Part shown: positions 16,419-24,933 of the stretch, one piece after another
Position numbering within the stretch: the first letter of the stretch is position 1
Layout: each line of letters starts with the position of its first letter
Assembly (NCBI GenBank): GCA_016711435.1
Contig: JADJSY010000017.1
Location: 71,238-135,237 of the forward strand
Origin: Lewinellaceae bacterium
GTDB taxonomy: Bacteria > Bacteroidota > Bacteroidia > Chitinophagales > Saprospiraceae
Reading direction: 5' to 3'
Length of the DNA: 64,000 nucleotides
Position numbers and translations under genes: made by a program
The notes under the pieces: model-generated
What the model was told of the DNA's origin: nothing
Seen by the model: only the letters and a program-made list of their open reading frames with translations
The model's database searches: none

Positions 16419-17824
16419 TTTTCCTCCATGTCCCATTCGACCGTATTCCCCGTTTGTTGTTCCACAAAACGACGCAACGGATACACTGCAAAAGAAAGCA
16501 ACACGCCCAACAACAGGAAAATCGCGCCATCGGCCCAACGCATCGTACCCGGCAATTGCCCCGATAAGTCAAGTCCGGTTAAGGTGACGATCTGGACCAC
16601 CCAGACAACAATTGTTGCCAGCGCTCTCGCCTTCCAACTCCTTTGTTTTTCCAGAAAAAACAGCGCCGACACGAATCCTGCTGCCTGAATAGCAAGCCAT
16701 CCGCTTGCCCAGTTCAGGGCAAACATCGTCAGAAACATGACTGCAAGCCAGATATACCTGCCTTGAGCATGGCGGTTGATCGTTTGCCGGAATAACAGCG
16801 GCAAGGCCCACAGGGGGAGCAACAAGGGTACGGCCTCTCCTACCCTTCCCAGCCAGCCGACGCCCAGACTCAGCAGTAAAACGCTGATGCACAGAAAAGG
16901 AAATACGCGCCGTTCATTGGGGATTTCGCTTTGTGCACTCCATAAAAGGGCGGCAAAAACCAGCAGCGCCAGCAACCCCATTCCCGGTATTACAAACGGC
17001 CCCTGTTCGGATTGGTACCGGCCTTCCAGCGAATGGAGTTTTTGCGCGGCTTCGGCTGAAACAATTTCCCCGGGCTGCACAATCAGTTCGCCTTTGTGTA
17101 CCATAATACCCGTACCCATCACGGCAGCCAGTTTGCGACGTTTATGTATAATGGTCAGAGAATCACTGTATTGCACATTGATTACCAATGACTTTTCCAG
17201 TAGCGGAAGTATTATTTCCGGTTGCCGGAGCGGACTGAAAGGCAAGGTATCCGTTAAAAAATCGCGCGCGCGGTTGATCGTTCCCACCTCCTGCACCCGC
17301 ACTTTTTTTTCCGTATTTCCAGACATAAGATAAATAAATCCCGGCGTATCTTTAAAAGCCTCTTCTGTAGGATCGGCAATGCCCTGGCTGTAAATCTGGT
17401 CGAGCAGTTGCTCCCCGAAGGCAGTGTAAGTTGCCTGGTTGCGCACCAAATCATCGAACTGGGTGTCGTGGCGACTGATTTTTACCTGTTCGGCAACCAA
17501 TTGTTCAAAACGTTTTTTTTGCAGGCGCGACACCTCCGGATCGAGCCGAAAATAGGGTGCATGTTCCGCATTTACCCGCGCTAACTCGTTGCGCACCTGT
17601 TCTTCCGGGTACATCACTTCAAAATCAAACGGCGCATGAAGGCTTCTGTAACTCCAGGGCTGGCCTTGCTGAAACCTGTATGGAAAGGCTTCTTCCCGGG
17701 GCATCAGGATAGCAAAAATGACAGCGCACAAACCCACCAGCAACCAGTGGCTGCGTGCCGGCCAGCCTTGTTGAGGCGGCGGCAAAATGGTCGGAAACTG
17801 CCCCTGTGATAAGCCTTTGAACAT
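16406..17824 (-). CDS. PgpH/YqfF-like 7TM receptor lacking the HD phosphohydrolase domain
   Basis: 472 residues. The N-terminal helix (about 28-42) is followed by an extracytoplasmic 7TMR-HDED-like region containing FDFEVMYPEEQVRNELA and IMVHKGELIVQPGEIV. Seven hydrophobic helices run from about 280 to 452. PgpH-type proteins normally continue into a cytoplasmic HD domain that hydrolyses c-di-AMP. Here the chain stops 20 residues after the last helix (VEWDMEEKNTD), and the stop lies in a terminator hairpin. No HD motif follows in any frame because lolA occupies that DNA. It is either a truncated gene or a sensor-only paralogue. No intracellular enzymatic part remains. Confidence 0.75.
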   Translation of the reverse strand: MFKGLSQGQFPTILPPPQQGWPARSHWLLVGLCAVIFAILMPREEAFPYRFQQGQPWSYRSLHAPFDFEVMYPEEQVRNELARVNAEHAPYFRLDPEVSRLQKKRFEQLVAEQVKISRHDTQFDDLVRNQATYTAFGEQLLDQIYSQGIADPTEEAFKDTPGFIYLMSGNTEKKVRVQEVGTINRARDFLTDTLPFSPLRQPEIILPLLEKSLVINVQYSDSLTIIHKRRKLAAVMGTGIMVHKGELIVQPGEIVSAEAAQKLHSLEGRYQSEQGPFVIPGMGLLALLVFAALLWSAQSEIPNERRVFPFLCISVLLLSLGVGWLGRVGEAVPLLLPLWALPLLFRQTINRHAQGRYIWLAVMFLTMFALNWASGWLAIQAAGFVSALFFLEKQRSWKARALATIVVWVVQIVTLTGLDLSGQLPGTMRWADGAIFLLLGVLLSFAVYPLRRFVEQQTGNTVEWDMEEKNTD

Positions 17825-17850
17825 GAATTACCGGTTTTTGATGTAATAAG

Positions 17851-18008
17851 GTGTTTCAAAGGTTGTTTCAAAGGTTGATAAGGGTTGATGAGGTTGATAT
17901 TCATCCGCTCGAAAAACGATGAGATTTTTACTTTTTTAGAGTGGATGAATATCAACCTCATCAACCCTTATCAACCCTATCAACCTCATCAACCTCATCA
18001 ACTTTTGA
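17851..18008. repeat. GGTTGATGA-word inverted repeat
   Basis: A perfect 32-bp inverted repeat (17875-17906 with 17943-17974) is built from GGTTGATAA/GGGTTGATGA words; further words and a GTTTCAAA/TTTGAAAC pair extend both arms. It lies between the cobalamin adenosyltransferase stop and the receptor-like gene start, both on the minus strand, so it may end the first transcript. Confidence 0.88.
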
Positions 18009-18018
18009 AACAATATTC

Positions 18019-18573
18019 CTACACATCCCTCGGATTCCAAATCACCTCTTCCGCTCCCAAATCATGCCCCAACTGGCGGGCCAGCATAAAAAAGTAATCG
18101 GACAGCCTGTTGAGGTATTGTAAAACCAAAGAATCGACCGGATCGGATTGGTGCAGGGCAACCACCAAGCGCTCCGCCCGGCGACAAACTGCCCGGCAAA
18201 CGTGGCAAACCGACACCGAAGTATGGCCGCCAGGCAGAATGAAGTTTTTTAACGGCGGCAGTTGTGCATCCATCACATCCATTTCTTTTTCCAGGAGCGC
18301 AATGTCTTCCTGTTTGAGATCAGGCGTGGGGAGTTCTTTGTCCGGATCGCTTGCCAGCACAGCGCCTACGGTAAAAAGCCGGTGCTGGACCTGCACTAAA
18401 ACTGATATAATATGTTGATTGTCAATACTGTCCCTCAGCCAGCCGACAAAAGAGTTGAGTTCGTCCACCGTACCGTAAGCATCCACCCGCAGGTGGCTTT
18501 TGGCAACGCGCCGACCGCCGAACAGCGCGGTTTCGCCCAGATCGCCGGTTTTGGTATAAATTCGGAAGGCCAG
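18019..18573 (-). CDS. PduO-type cob(I)alamin adenosyltransferase, start codon uncertain
   Basis: The enzyme transfers the 5'-deoxyadenosyl group of ATP to cob(I)alamin. Visible motifs are FRIYTKTGDLGETALFGGRR (ATP-binding N-terminus), the VDAYGTVDELNSFVG motif, HTSVSVCHVCRAVCRRAER and LVLQYLNRLSDYFFML. The ATG at 18486 would omit the first motif, so the start must lie further upstream. In frame just before AFRIYTKT there is only CTG (18571-18573), one base from ATG; substitution or sequence error is suspected. With that start the length is 184, normal for PduO type. The upstream DNA is a homopolymer tract, prone to error. It supplies adenosylcobalamin; metH in this window uses methylcobalamin. 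Confidence 0.85.
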   Translation of the reverse strand: MAFRIYTKTGDLGETALFGGRRVAKSHLRVDAYGTVDELNSFVGWLRDSIDNQHIISVLVQVQHRLFTVGAVLASDPDKELPTPDLKQEDIALLEKEMDVMDAQLPPLKNFILPGGHTSVSVCHVCRAVCRRAERLVVALHQSDPVDSLVLQYLNRLSDYFFMLARQLGHDLGAEEVIWNPRDV

Positions 18574-18617
18574 TTGGGTAGGGGGTGCCGGGTGGCCGGG
18601 GTGGAAAACAAGGCACC

Positions 18618-18660
18618 AAAAAAAAAAAAAAAAAAAAAAATTTGGTTTGTTTTTTTTTTT
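18618..18660. repeat. A23 and T11 homopolymer tracts
   Basis: A run of 23 A (18618-18640), then TTTGGTTTG, then 11 T (18650-18660). It occupies the promoter region of the cobalamin adenosyltransferase gene. Runs this long can vary in length, and the exact count is unreliable in long-read data. Confidence 0.8.
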
Positions 18661-18720
18661 CTGCTTAATAAATTCTCCGCTTTACAGACCCCAAACCTTC
18701 CTTTTCAGTTGACCTGATCC

Positions 18721-18775
18721 GTCCATTGGTTATCGGTTATCAGGTGTTGAATAATCAAGCGATTTACAAACAAAT
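18721..18775 (+). repeat. GTTATC heptamers plus degenerate copy of the ~45 bp element
   Basis: GGTTATCGGTTATCAGGTGTTGA-like words lead into AATAATCAAGCGATTTACAA and AATCAAACG, a degenerate copy of the element at 24104-24155 and 35572-35625. The remainder of the 18661-18941 gap shows no gene. Confidence 0.55.
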
Positions 18776-18941
18776 CAAACGCGGTTGATTGTGTAGGCGT
18801 TGTGTCTGTCCGTTTTAATAAAGGATGTGCAGCCGGTATCTAAAGCAGTGCAAACTTTGAGCCGCCGGGGGTGCTGAATCTGCCTCAAATCCTTTCCATT
18901 GCATTTTTTATCCGGCGTTTTTTTGTTGTCGTTGAAATTCC

Positions 18942-18949
18942 TACTTTTG
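18942..18949 (+). promoter_or_regulatory. -7 box of the yebC promoter
   Basis: TACTTTTG is a full TAnnTTTG match, 37 nt upstream of the yebC start. A TTTG lies 16 bp upstream, shorter than the ideal spacing. Confidence 0.55.
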
Positions 18950-18986
18950 CGCCGCATTTTGATCACCACAAATCAATCAACGACAC

Positions 18987-19703
18987 ATGGGACGCGCGTT
19001 TGAATTCCGCAAAGAAAGAAAAATGAAACGTTGGGCCGGTATGGCCAAAACCTTCACCCGTATCGGCAGGGAAATTGCCTTAGCCGTAAAAGCCAGCGGG
19101 CCAAGTCCCGAAAACAACTCGCGCCTGCGGATGGCCATGCAGAATGCCAGGGCGGCAAATATGCCGAAATCCAACGTCGAAAGTGCGATTAAAAATGCAG
19201 CCGGCAAGGAAGCCGAAAACTTCCAGGAGGTTATTTACGAAGGTAAAGGCCCGCATGGCATCGCCATCATGGTGGAAACGGCTACCAACAACCCTACCCG
19301 CACCGTCGCCAACATTCGGATGCACTTCGACCGCTGCGGTGGCGTACTGGGTACTTCCGGCAGCGTCAATTTCCTGTTCGACCGCAAAGGTATTTTTAAG
19401 GTGAAAGCCGAAGGCCGCGACTGGGATGAACTGGAACTCGAACTGATCGACGCCGGTCTGGAAGAAATCAAACGCGAAGACGAGGATGTGGTGCTGTACA
19501 GCAGTTTCACCGACTTCGGCTCCATGCAAAACGCCCTGGAAGAACGCAATATCGAGTTGCTCAGCGCCGGCCTGGAATGGATTCCCACCAGCCTGAAAAA
19601 ATTAGGCGATGCGGAAGTGGAACAGGTCATCAAACTCATCGACCGGCTGGAAGAAGACGACGATGTGCTGAATGTGTACCATACGATGGATATGTCGGAG
19701 TAA
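18987..19703 (+). CDS. yebC: YebC/PmpR/TACO1-family protein
   Basis: 238 residues, the usual family length. The N-terminus GRAFEFRKERKMKRWAGMAK with FTRIGREIALAVKASG, PENNSRLRMAMQNARAANMP and the CGGVLGTSGSVNFLF region are diagnostic. Family members act as DNA-binding regulators in some bacteria, and more recent work on YebC proteins links them to ribosome-associated relief of stalling. Which role applies here is not decidable. A promoter box precedes the gene and a heptamer hairpin follows it within a few bases. Confidence 0.93.
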   Translation: MGRAFEFRKERKMKRWAGMAKTFTRIGREIALAVKASGPSPENNSRLRMAMQNARAANMPKSNVESAIKNAAGKEAENFQEVIYEGKGPHGIAIMVETATNNPTRTVANIRMHFDRCGGVLGTSGSVNFLFDRKGIFKVKAEGRDWDELELELIDAGLEEIKREDEDVVLYSSFTDFGSMQNALEERNIELLSAGLEWIPTSLKKLGDAEVEQVIKLIDRLEEDDDVLNVYHTMDMSE

Positions 19704-19763
19704 GTAGTTATCCGTTATTAGTTATTGGTTATCAGTATTGATAACCAATAACTAATAACTACT
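19704..19763. repeat. GTTATTA heptamer hairpin after yebC
   Basis: A perfect 15-bp inverted repeat (19719-19733 with 19740-19754, 6-nt loop) is extended by AGTAGTTAT/ATAACTACT with the left arm carrying one extra heptamer. It is made entirely of GTTATTA/GTTATTG units and probably acts as a terminator. Confidence 0.85.
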
Positions 19764-19768
19764 TATGT

Positions 19769-21292
19769 ATGACAAACAGGAGCCAAATTTTTCTCGTTTT
19801 TCTTCTCTTTAAAACTATACTTCTTTCCGCCCAAAATTTCAACCGCCCCGTCCCCGTCGAAGTCGCGCCATATGAATTTATACGGCACGACACCAACGAC
19901 TACGGGTATTATATGACTTCACCGTTTCGGCTCGGCACAGGCGGCCCGCTCACCAAATCTGCCATGATTTTGGATGCAGACGGGTATTTGTTCTGGTATA
20001 TGCCGGAAAATACCCAAATCCTGCTGGATTTTAAATACCACCCCGCACAACAGCAATTTTCCTTTATCAATTACAAAAGCCCAGAGGATATCCGGTTCAC
20101 CCTGATGAACACGGATTTTCAGGTGGTCGACTCGTTTACAACCGTCAATGGAATCAGGCCCGATCTGCATGAACTGACCATCACCGCCGACCAGACTTAC
20201 CTGCTTTCCGGTGTGTACGACACGATCATGGATTTGAGCGCTTACCAATTCAACGGAAATCCGGGCAGTAGTCAGACCAGCGTCATTGGTTTTGCCGTGC
20301 AAGAGTTCGACGAAGCGCATCAGTTGCTTTTTCAGTGGAAAAGTACCGACCACGTTCACCCAACCACTGCTTACGATTTTTTCGGGTACGCGCCGACTCA
20401 TTTCGATTACGCGCACGGCAATGCTATTTGGGAGGACGATGACGGCGGTCTGCTGCTGTCCTTCAGAACCACCAATGCCATTTACAAAATCAACCGGACA
20501 AGCGGCGAAGTGGAATGGGAACTGGGTGGCAAAAACAGTTCATTTACATTTCCCAATGACCCCGGATTCAGTGCACAACACGACATCAGGCGTCTTCCCA
20601 ACGGAAATATCAGTCTTTTCGACAACGCAAACATGGCTGCGTCGCCCCAGATTTCAAGGGCTGTGGAATACAGTCTGGATACGATCGACTGGACGGCTAC
20701 CAAAGTGTGGGAATACAAACACGATCCCGCCTTTTTCAGTTTTGCCATGGGTAACCACCAAACCACCGACAACCGCGAACACTTAGTGAATTACGGCATG
20801 AGTTTCCGCCCCAATCCAACTTTTGTATTGGCGGACGACAACGAAAATGTGCTGAGCGAACTGTTTTTCCCGGATAGTTTTGTGGTGTACCGCTCGTTTA
20901 TTTTTGATCTGCCCTTGCAGCATGTTCAACGGCCCACCATTACCTGCAACCAAAATATCGGTAACGTCACTTTGTCGGCGCCAGCCGGTTTTGAGCGGTA
21001 TACATGGTCGACCGGCGAAACCGGCGTAAGCATTACAGTCGACGAACCTGGCACATACATGGTATGGGTCAATCACGGCGCAGGCATGCTGGGTTCCGAG
21101 CCGTTTATACTCAACGATTTAAACAACGCCTGCCAGGCGAGTAGTACCGCTTCACCGGAATCGCCTGAAAATCAAGCAATTATCGGGTATTATGACCTAC
21201 TGGGGCGGCAGGTTTCCTGGCCGGTTCGGGGAAATTTATATGTGGTGCGGTATGCGAACGGTGCGGGGCGACTTCAGTTTTGGAATAGATAA
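19769..21292 (+). CDS. Exported arylsulfotransferase-family (ASST) protein with T9SS-like tail
   Basis: 507 residues: a signal peptide ends near LLSAQ; a beta-propeller-like arylsulfotransferase region (~60-390) contains DLHELTITADQTYLL, DYAHGNAIWEDDDGG, SGEVEWELGGKNSSF and SAQHDIRRLPNGNIS. A ~60-residue Ig-like segment follows (TITCNQNIG to AGMLGSEPF), ending in a short C-terminal stretch YYDLLGRQVSWPV that looks like a shortened T9SS sorting domain. Bacterial arylsulfotransferases move sulfate between phenols, but many Bacteroidota members are uncharacterised and may bind rather than transfer. Predicted location: cell surface or secreted. Confidence 0.8.
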   Translation: MTNRSQIFLVFLLFKTILLSAQNFNRPVPVEVAPYEFIRHDTNDYGYYMTSPFRLGTGGPLTKSAMILDADGYLFWYMPENTQILLDFKYHPAQQQFSFINYKSPEDIRFTLMNTDFQVVDSFTTVNGIRPDLHELTITADQTYLLSGVYDTIMDLSAYQFNGNPGSSQTSVIGFAVQEFDEAHQLLFQWKSTDHVHPTTAYDFFGYAPTHFDYAHGNAIWEDDDGGLLLSFRTTNAIYKINRTSGEVEWELGGKNSSFTFPNDPGFSAQHDIRRLPNGNISLFDNANMAASPQISRAVEYSLDTIDWTATKVWEYKHDPAFFSFAMGNHQTTDNREHLVNYGMSFRPNPTFVLADDNENVLSELFFPDSFVVYRSFIFDLPLQHVQRPTITCNQNIGNVTLSAPAGFERYTWSTGETGVSITVDEPGTYMVWVNHGAGMLGSEPFILNDLNNACQASSTASPESPENQAIIGYYDLLGRQVSWPVRGNLYVVRYANGAGRLQFWNR

Positions 21293-21379
21293 GTGGGATT
21301 TTTTTCTTCGTAGAGTGATCTTTCCCTACTTTTAGCCATTCCAAACCATAAACACATTGCCTTCATTGCCGTTTCGCCT

Positions 21380-22693
21380 ATGTCCACATCTAGCGCCCAG
21401 CTCCAACTAGACCGCACACTCGGCCCATTCCTGCTTTGGGGGCTTGGTGTGGGTTATGTCATTTCAGGCATGTATTTTGGATGGAACCTCGGCCTCGCGC
21501 AGGGCGGAACGCTGGGTCTGGCTGTGGCTACCGGGGCGATTATCGTATTGTACTTATGTTTTACCTTTAGTTATACCGAATTAGCCTGTGCGATCCCCAA
21601 AGCGGGCGGCGCTTTCGATTATGCCGTGCGCGCTTTGGGCAAAGACTGGGGTTTTCTCGGTGGCATGGCGCAGAACATCGAGTTTATTTTTGCACCTCCG
21701 GCCATTGCTTTTGCAATCGGCGCTTATGTCAATATCTTTTTTCCGATGGTGCCGCCTGCGGCTACTGCGGTGGTGGCCTACCTGATTTTTACGGGTTTGA
21801 ATATTTCCGGGGTGAAATTGGCTGCGTCCTTTGAGTTGGTTGTTACAATCGTAGCCGTGGCAGGTTTGCTGGCATTTGCGGGGGCCACCTTGCCGGCATT
21901 CGAGTGGCAAAACCTCGAACGCAATGCCCTGCCCAACGGCTGGGCGGGCGTGTTTGCCGCTTTACCATTCGCCATCTGGTTTTTTCTGGGCATCGAAGGT
22001 GTAGCCAATGTAGCGGAAGAAACCATCAACCCGCGCCGTAACGTGTTGATCGGGTTCGGCTCGGCGATTCTAACGCTGGTGCTGCTGTGTGTATTGACAT
22101 TCGCAGCGGCAGTCGGCGTGGATGGCTGGGAACGCATCGTGTACCCGGAGACGGGCGCCGCTGCTTCCGACTCACCGCTGCCTTTGGCACTGGCGCATGT
22201 CGTTGGAACCGTACATCCCTTGTACCGGATCGTTACTTTTATCGGTTTATTCGGTCTGATCGCATCTTTTCACGGAATCATACTGGCGGCGGGCCGCGCC
22301 ACGTTCGAGTTCGGTCGCGTGGGTTTTGCACCCGCCGTACTGGGCCGGGTGCATCCGCGTTTTAAAACACCCGCCAACGCGCTTTTGGTGAATGGAATCA
22401 TCGGGATCGTGGCAGTTTTAACCGGAAAAACCGCCGAAATCATTACCATTGCCTGTTTTGGAGCATTGACCTTGTACATTGTTTCGATGGCGGCTTTGCT
22501 GGTTTTGCGCAAAAAGGAACCTTTGCTCGAACGGCCTTTCCGGGCGCCGCTGTATCCCTGGTCGACCTGGACCGCACTGATCATTGCTTCCGTGGCGTTA
22601 ATAGCCATGACATGTTACAACCTGATCCTGGCCTTGTTCTATTTTGGACTACTGCTGCTGGCATACACCTGGTTTAAATTTCAAAAGACATGA
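21380..22693 (+). CDS. APC-family permease, ethanolamine-permease-like
   Basis: 437 residues with about 12 membrane helices. The N-terminal part GVGYVISGMYFGWNLGLAQG, FSYTELACAIPKAGGAFDYA and the following IEFIFAPPAIAFAIGAYV closely resemble the ethanolamine permease (Eat) branch of the amino acid-polyamine-organocation superfamily. The stop overlaps the start of the glutamine-synthetase-like gene by 4 bp (ATGA), indicating translational coupling. Importer of ethanolamine or a related amine is the favoured role; amino acids cannot be excluded. Confidence 0.85.
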   Translation: MSTSSAQLQLDRTLGPFLLWGLGVGYVISGMYFGWNLGLAQGGTLGLAVATGAIIVLYLCFTFSYTELACAIPKAGGAFDYAVRALGKDWGFLGGMAQNIEFIFAPPAIAFAIGAYVNIFFPMVPPAATAVVAYLIFTGLNISGVKLAASFELVVTIVAVAGLLAFAGATLPAFEWQNLERNALPNGWAGVFAALPFAIWFFLGIEGVANVAEETINPRRNVLIGFGSAILTLVLLCVLTFAAAVGVDGWERIVYPETGAAASDSPLPLALAHVVGTVHPLYRIVTFIGLFGLIASFHGIILAAGRATFEFGRVGFAPAVLGRVHPRFKTPANALLVNGIIGIVAVLTGKTAEIITIACFGALTLYIVSMAALLVLRKKEPLLERPFRAPLYPWSTWTALIIASVALIAMTCYNLILALFYFGLLLLAYTWFKFQKT

Positions 22694-24066
22694 AAATACA
22701 CGGTTTGCTTAGTCTGGAAGATTTACGGCAAAAAACAGAAGCCGGCGAGATAGAAACGGTGATCGTCGCTTTTACCGACCATTACGGGCGTTTGATGGGC
22801 AAACGTTATGATGCGGAATTTTTCCTGGAAAGCGCCGCTGCCGATGGCGCACACGGCTGCGATTACCTGCTGACGACCGACATGGAACTGGAGCCGGTGC
22901 ACGGATACAAATTTGCCAACTGGGAACTGGGCTACGGCGATTTTCACCTGGCGCCCGATCTCGCTACCTTGCGCGTGGCCGATTGGCTGGATCGCACTGC
23001 TTTGGTGCTTTGTGATGTCAGCAGTGACAAAACCCACCAACTGATCCCGGAAGCGCCGCGTTCCTTGTTGCGGCGTCAATTAGAACAGGCCGCAGAACTG
23101 GGTTATGGCTGTTTTGCTGCCTCCGAATTGGAGTATTACCTGTTTGAAAACACCTTTCGCCAGGCATTCGATCAACATTACCAGGATTTAAAGCCCGTCG
23201 GCTGGTACCTGGAGGACTACCATATTCAGCAGGGTACCCGAACTGAAGTATTTACGGCTGCAGCGCGGCGGCACCTGAAATATTCCGCCGTGCCGGTGGA
23301 AAATTCCAAAGGTGAATGGGGACTTGGCCAGCACGAGCTCAATATCCGTTATGCCGAAGCGCTGGATATGGCCGACCGGCATATTGTGTTTAAACAGTGT
23401 TTGAAGGAATTGGCCGATGCCATTGGGCTTTCCATCACGTTTATGGCTAAATTCGACGCAGATCGCGCGGGATCGAGTTGCCACCTGCACCTCAGCCTGT
23501 GGCGCGACGGCCAAAATGCCTTTGCAGGTAACCAGCGCATCGGCCCTATTGAAGGCTCGGATGTGTTTCGCTGGTTTCTCGGCGGCTGGATCGCGCACGT
23601 GCCCGATGTCATGCCTTTTTATGCGCCCACGGTCAACGCCTACAAACGGTATGTCGACAATTCCTGGGCGCCTACCCGCCTGGCCTGGAGCTACGACAAT
23701 CGCACCGCCGGTTTCCGGGTGGTAGGGAAAGGCCAAAGCCTGCGCATCGAATGCCGGATTCCCGGGGCCGATTGTAATCCGTATCTGGCGTTTGCGGCAT
23801 CTCTGGCTTCCGGCCTGGATGGTATTCGCCGGAAAACAGAACCGCCGCCTATTTTTGAAGGCGATATTTATTCGGCTCAACACCTGCCGAGGGTGCCTTA
23901 CAGCCTCCGCGAAGCGACAGAACTTTTTGCCAACAGTACATTCGCCAAAGAGGCTTTCGGGCCTGCGGTGGTAGAACATTATACACATTTCTACCGCAAC
24001 GAACAGCAATCCTTCGACCGGGTGGTGACGGATTGGGAACGGAAGCGGTACTTTGAGCGGATATGA
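22690..24066 (+). CDS. Glutamine-synthetase-like gamma-glutamylamide ligase (PuuA/GlnA4/IpuC type)
   Basis: 458 residues of the catalytic GS fold. Visible motifs: TDHYGRLMGKR at the N-terminus, SELEYYLF, GQHELNIRYAEALDMADRH, AGSSCHLHLSLW, NAYKRYVDNSWAPTRLAW and LRIECRIPGADCNPYLAFAA. True GlnA is usually different at these sites and Bacteroidota generally use GSIII; this branch ligates glutamate to amines (putrescine, isopropylamine or ethanolamine). Coupled to an Eat-like permease (4-bp overlap), it probably makes gamma-glutamylethanolamide or a similar product in the cytoplasm using ATP. The substrate is inferred from context. Confidence 0.88.
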   Translation: MKIHGLLSLEDLRQKTEAGEIETVIVAFTDHYGRLMGKRYDAEFFLESAAADGAHGCDYLLTTDMELEPVHGYKFANWELGYGDFHLAPDLATLRVADWLDRTALVLCDVSSDKTHQLIPEAPRSLLRRQLEQAAELGYGCFAASELEYYLFENTFRQAFDQHYQDLKPVGWYLEDYHIQQGTRTEVFTAAARRHLKYSAVPVENSKGEWGLGQHELNIRYAEALDMADRHIVFKQCLKELADAIGLSITFMAKFDADRAGSSCHLHLSLWRDGQNAFAGNQRIGPIEGSDVFRWFLGGWIAHVPDVMPFYAPTVNAYKRYVDNSWAPTRLAWSYDNRTAGFRVVGKGQSLRIECRIPGADCNPYLAFAASLASGLDGIRRKTEPPPIFEGDIYSAQHLPRVPYSLREATELFANSTFAKEAFGPAVVEHYTHFYRNEQQSFDRVVTDWERKRYFERI

Positions 24067-24070
24067 AAAA

Positions 24071-24155
24071 CAGTTATCCGTTATTAGTTATTGGTTATCC
24101 GTGTTGATAATCAAGCATTTGCGAAAAATTTAATCTAAACAAATTTCGTACACTT
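24071..24155 (+). repeat. GTTATC heptamers followed by the ~45 bp element
   Basis: Heptamers at 24071-24104 are followed by GTGTTGATAATCAAGCATTT, GCGAAAAATTTAATCTAAAC and AAATTTCGTACACTTACTT, ending just before the SDR start. This is the best-preserved copy of the element, in the same orientation and place as at 35572-35625, and may carry promoter signals. Confidence 0.8.
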
Positions 24156-24159
24156 ACTT

Positions 24160-24933
24160 ATGCGTTTACTCAATAAAGTATCCCTTATAACAGGCGGCAG
24201 CAGCGGCATAGGCCGCGAAACAGCGCTGCGATTTGCACAGGAAGGCGCCCGCGTGGTCGTAGTCGATGTCAATGATGCAGCCGGGCAGGAAACGGTTTCG
24301 CTTGTACAACAGGCAGGCGGAGAAGCCGTCTATTTCCATGCTGACGTGTCCAAACCGGCTGATTGCGAAAAAATGATCGCTTTTGCCGAGTCGACCTACG
24401 GCCAGTTGAACATTCTGTTCAACAACGCAGGCATTATGCACGGCGACGATGATGACGCCATTGCCACCACCGAGGAAGTATGGGATCTCACGATGGCTAT
24501 CAATGTAAAAGGCGTTTTTTTCGGTTGCAAATACGGCATTCCGGCTTTGCGCCGGGCAGGCGGCGGTTCCATCATAAATACGGCTTCCTTTGTAGCCTTG
24601 CTGGGCGCCGCAACGCCGCAACTCGCTTACACGGCCAGCAAAGGTGCGGTGCTGGCCATGACGCGGGAGTTGGCAGTTATCCATGCCAGGGAAAACATCC
24701 GGGTCAATGCCCTGTGCCCCGGCCCATTGCGCACCGAATTGCTGATGAAATTCCTGAATACCGAAGCCAAAAAACAGCGCCGCCTCGTGCATGTGCCCAT
24801 GGGCCGTTTCGGAGAAGCCCGAGAAATGGCAGATGCCGCCCTGTATCTGGCTTCCGACGAAAGTTCTTTCGTCACCGGAACGGAGTTTATGGTAGACGGC
24901 GGGATTACGGCGGCGTACGTGACGCCGGAATAG
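24160..24933 (+). CDS. Short-chain dehydrogenase/reductase, predicted gamma-glutamyl amino-alcohol dehydrogenase
   Basis: 257 residues of classical SDR: nucleotide-binding TGGSSGIG (residues 11-18), NNAG (88-91), a Ser-containing segment TASFVAL near 141 and the catalytic Tyr157-x3-Lys161 in YTASK. The C-terminal VTGTEFMVDGGITAAY is typical. An acidic residue after the second beta strand (VVVVDVNDA) favours NAD. In Puu-type pathways the second step is a flavin oxidase; an SDR in that position fits a substrate with an alcohol group, as in gamma-glutamylethanolamide. It is separated from the ligase gene by a repeat array rather than tightly coupled. Confidence 0.85.
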   Translation: MRLLNKVSLITGGSSGIGRETALRFAQEGARVVVVDVNDAAGQETVSLVQQAGGEAVYFHADVSKPADCEKMIAFAESTYGQLNILFNNAGIMHGDDDDAIATTEEVWDLTMAINVKGVFFGCKYGIPALRRAGGGSIINTASFVALLGAATPQLAYTASKGAVLAMTRELAVIHARENIRVNALCPGPLRTELLMKFLNTEAKKQRRLVHVPMGRFGEAREMADAALYLASDESSFVTGTEFMVDGGITAAYVTPE

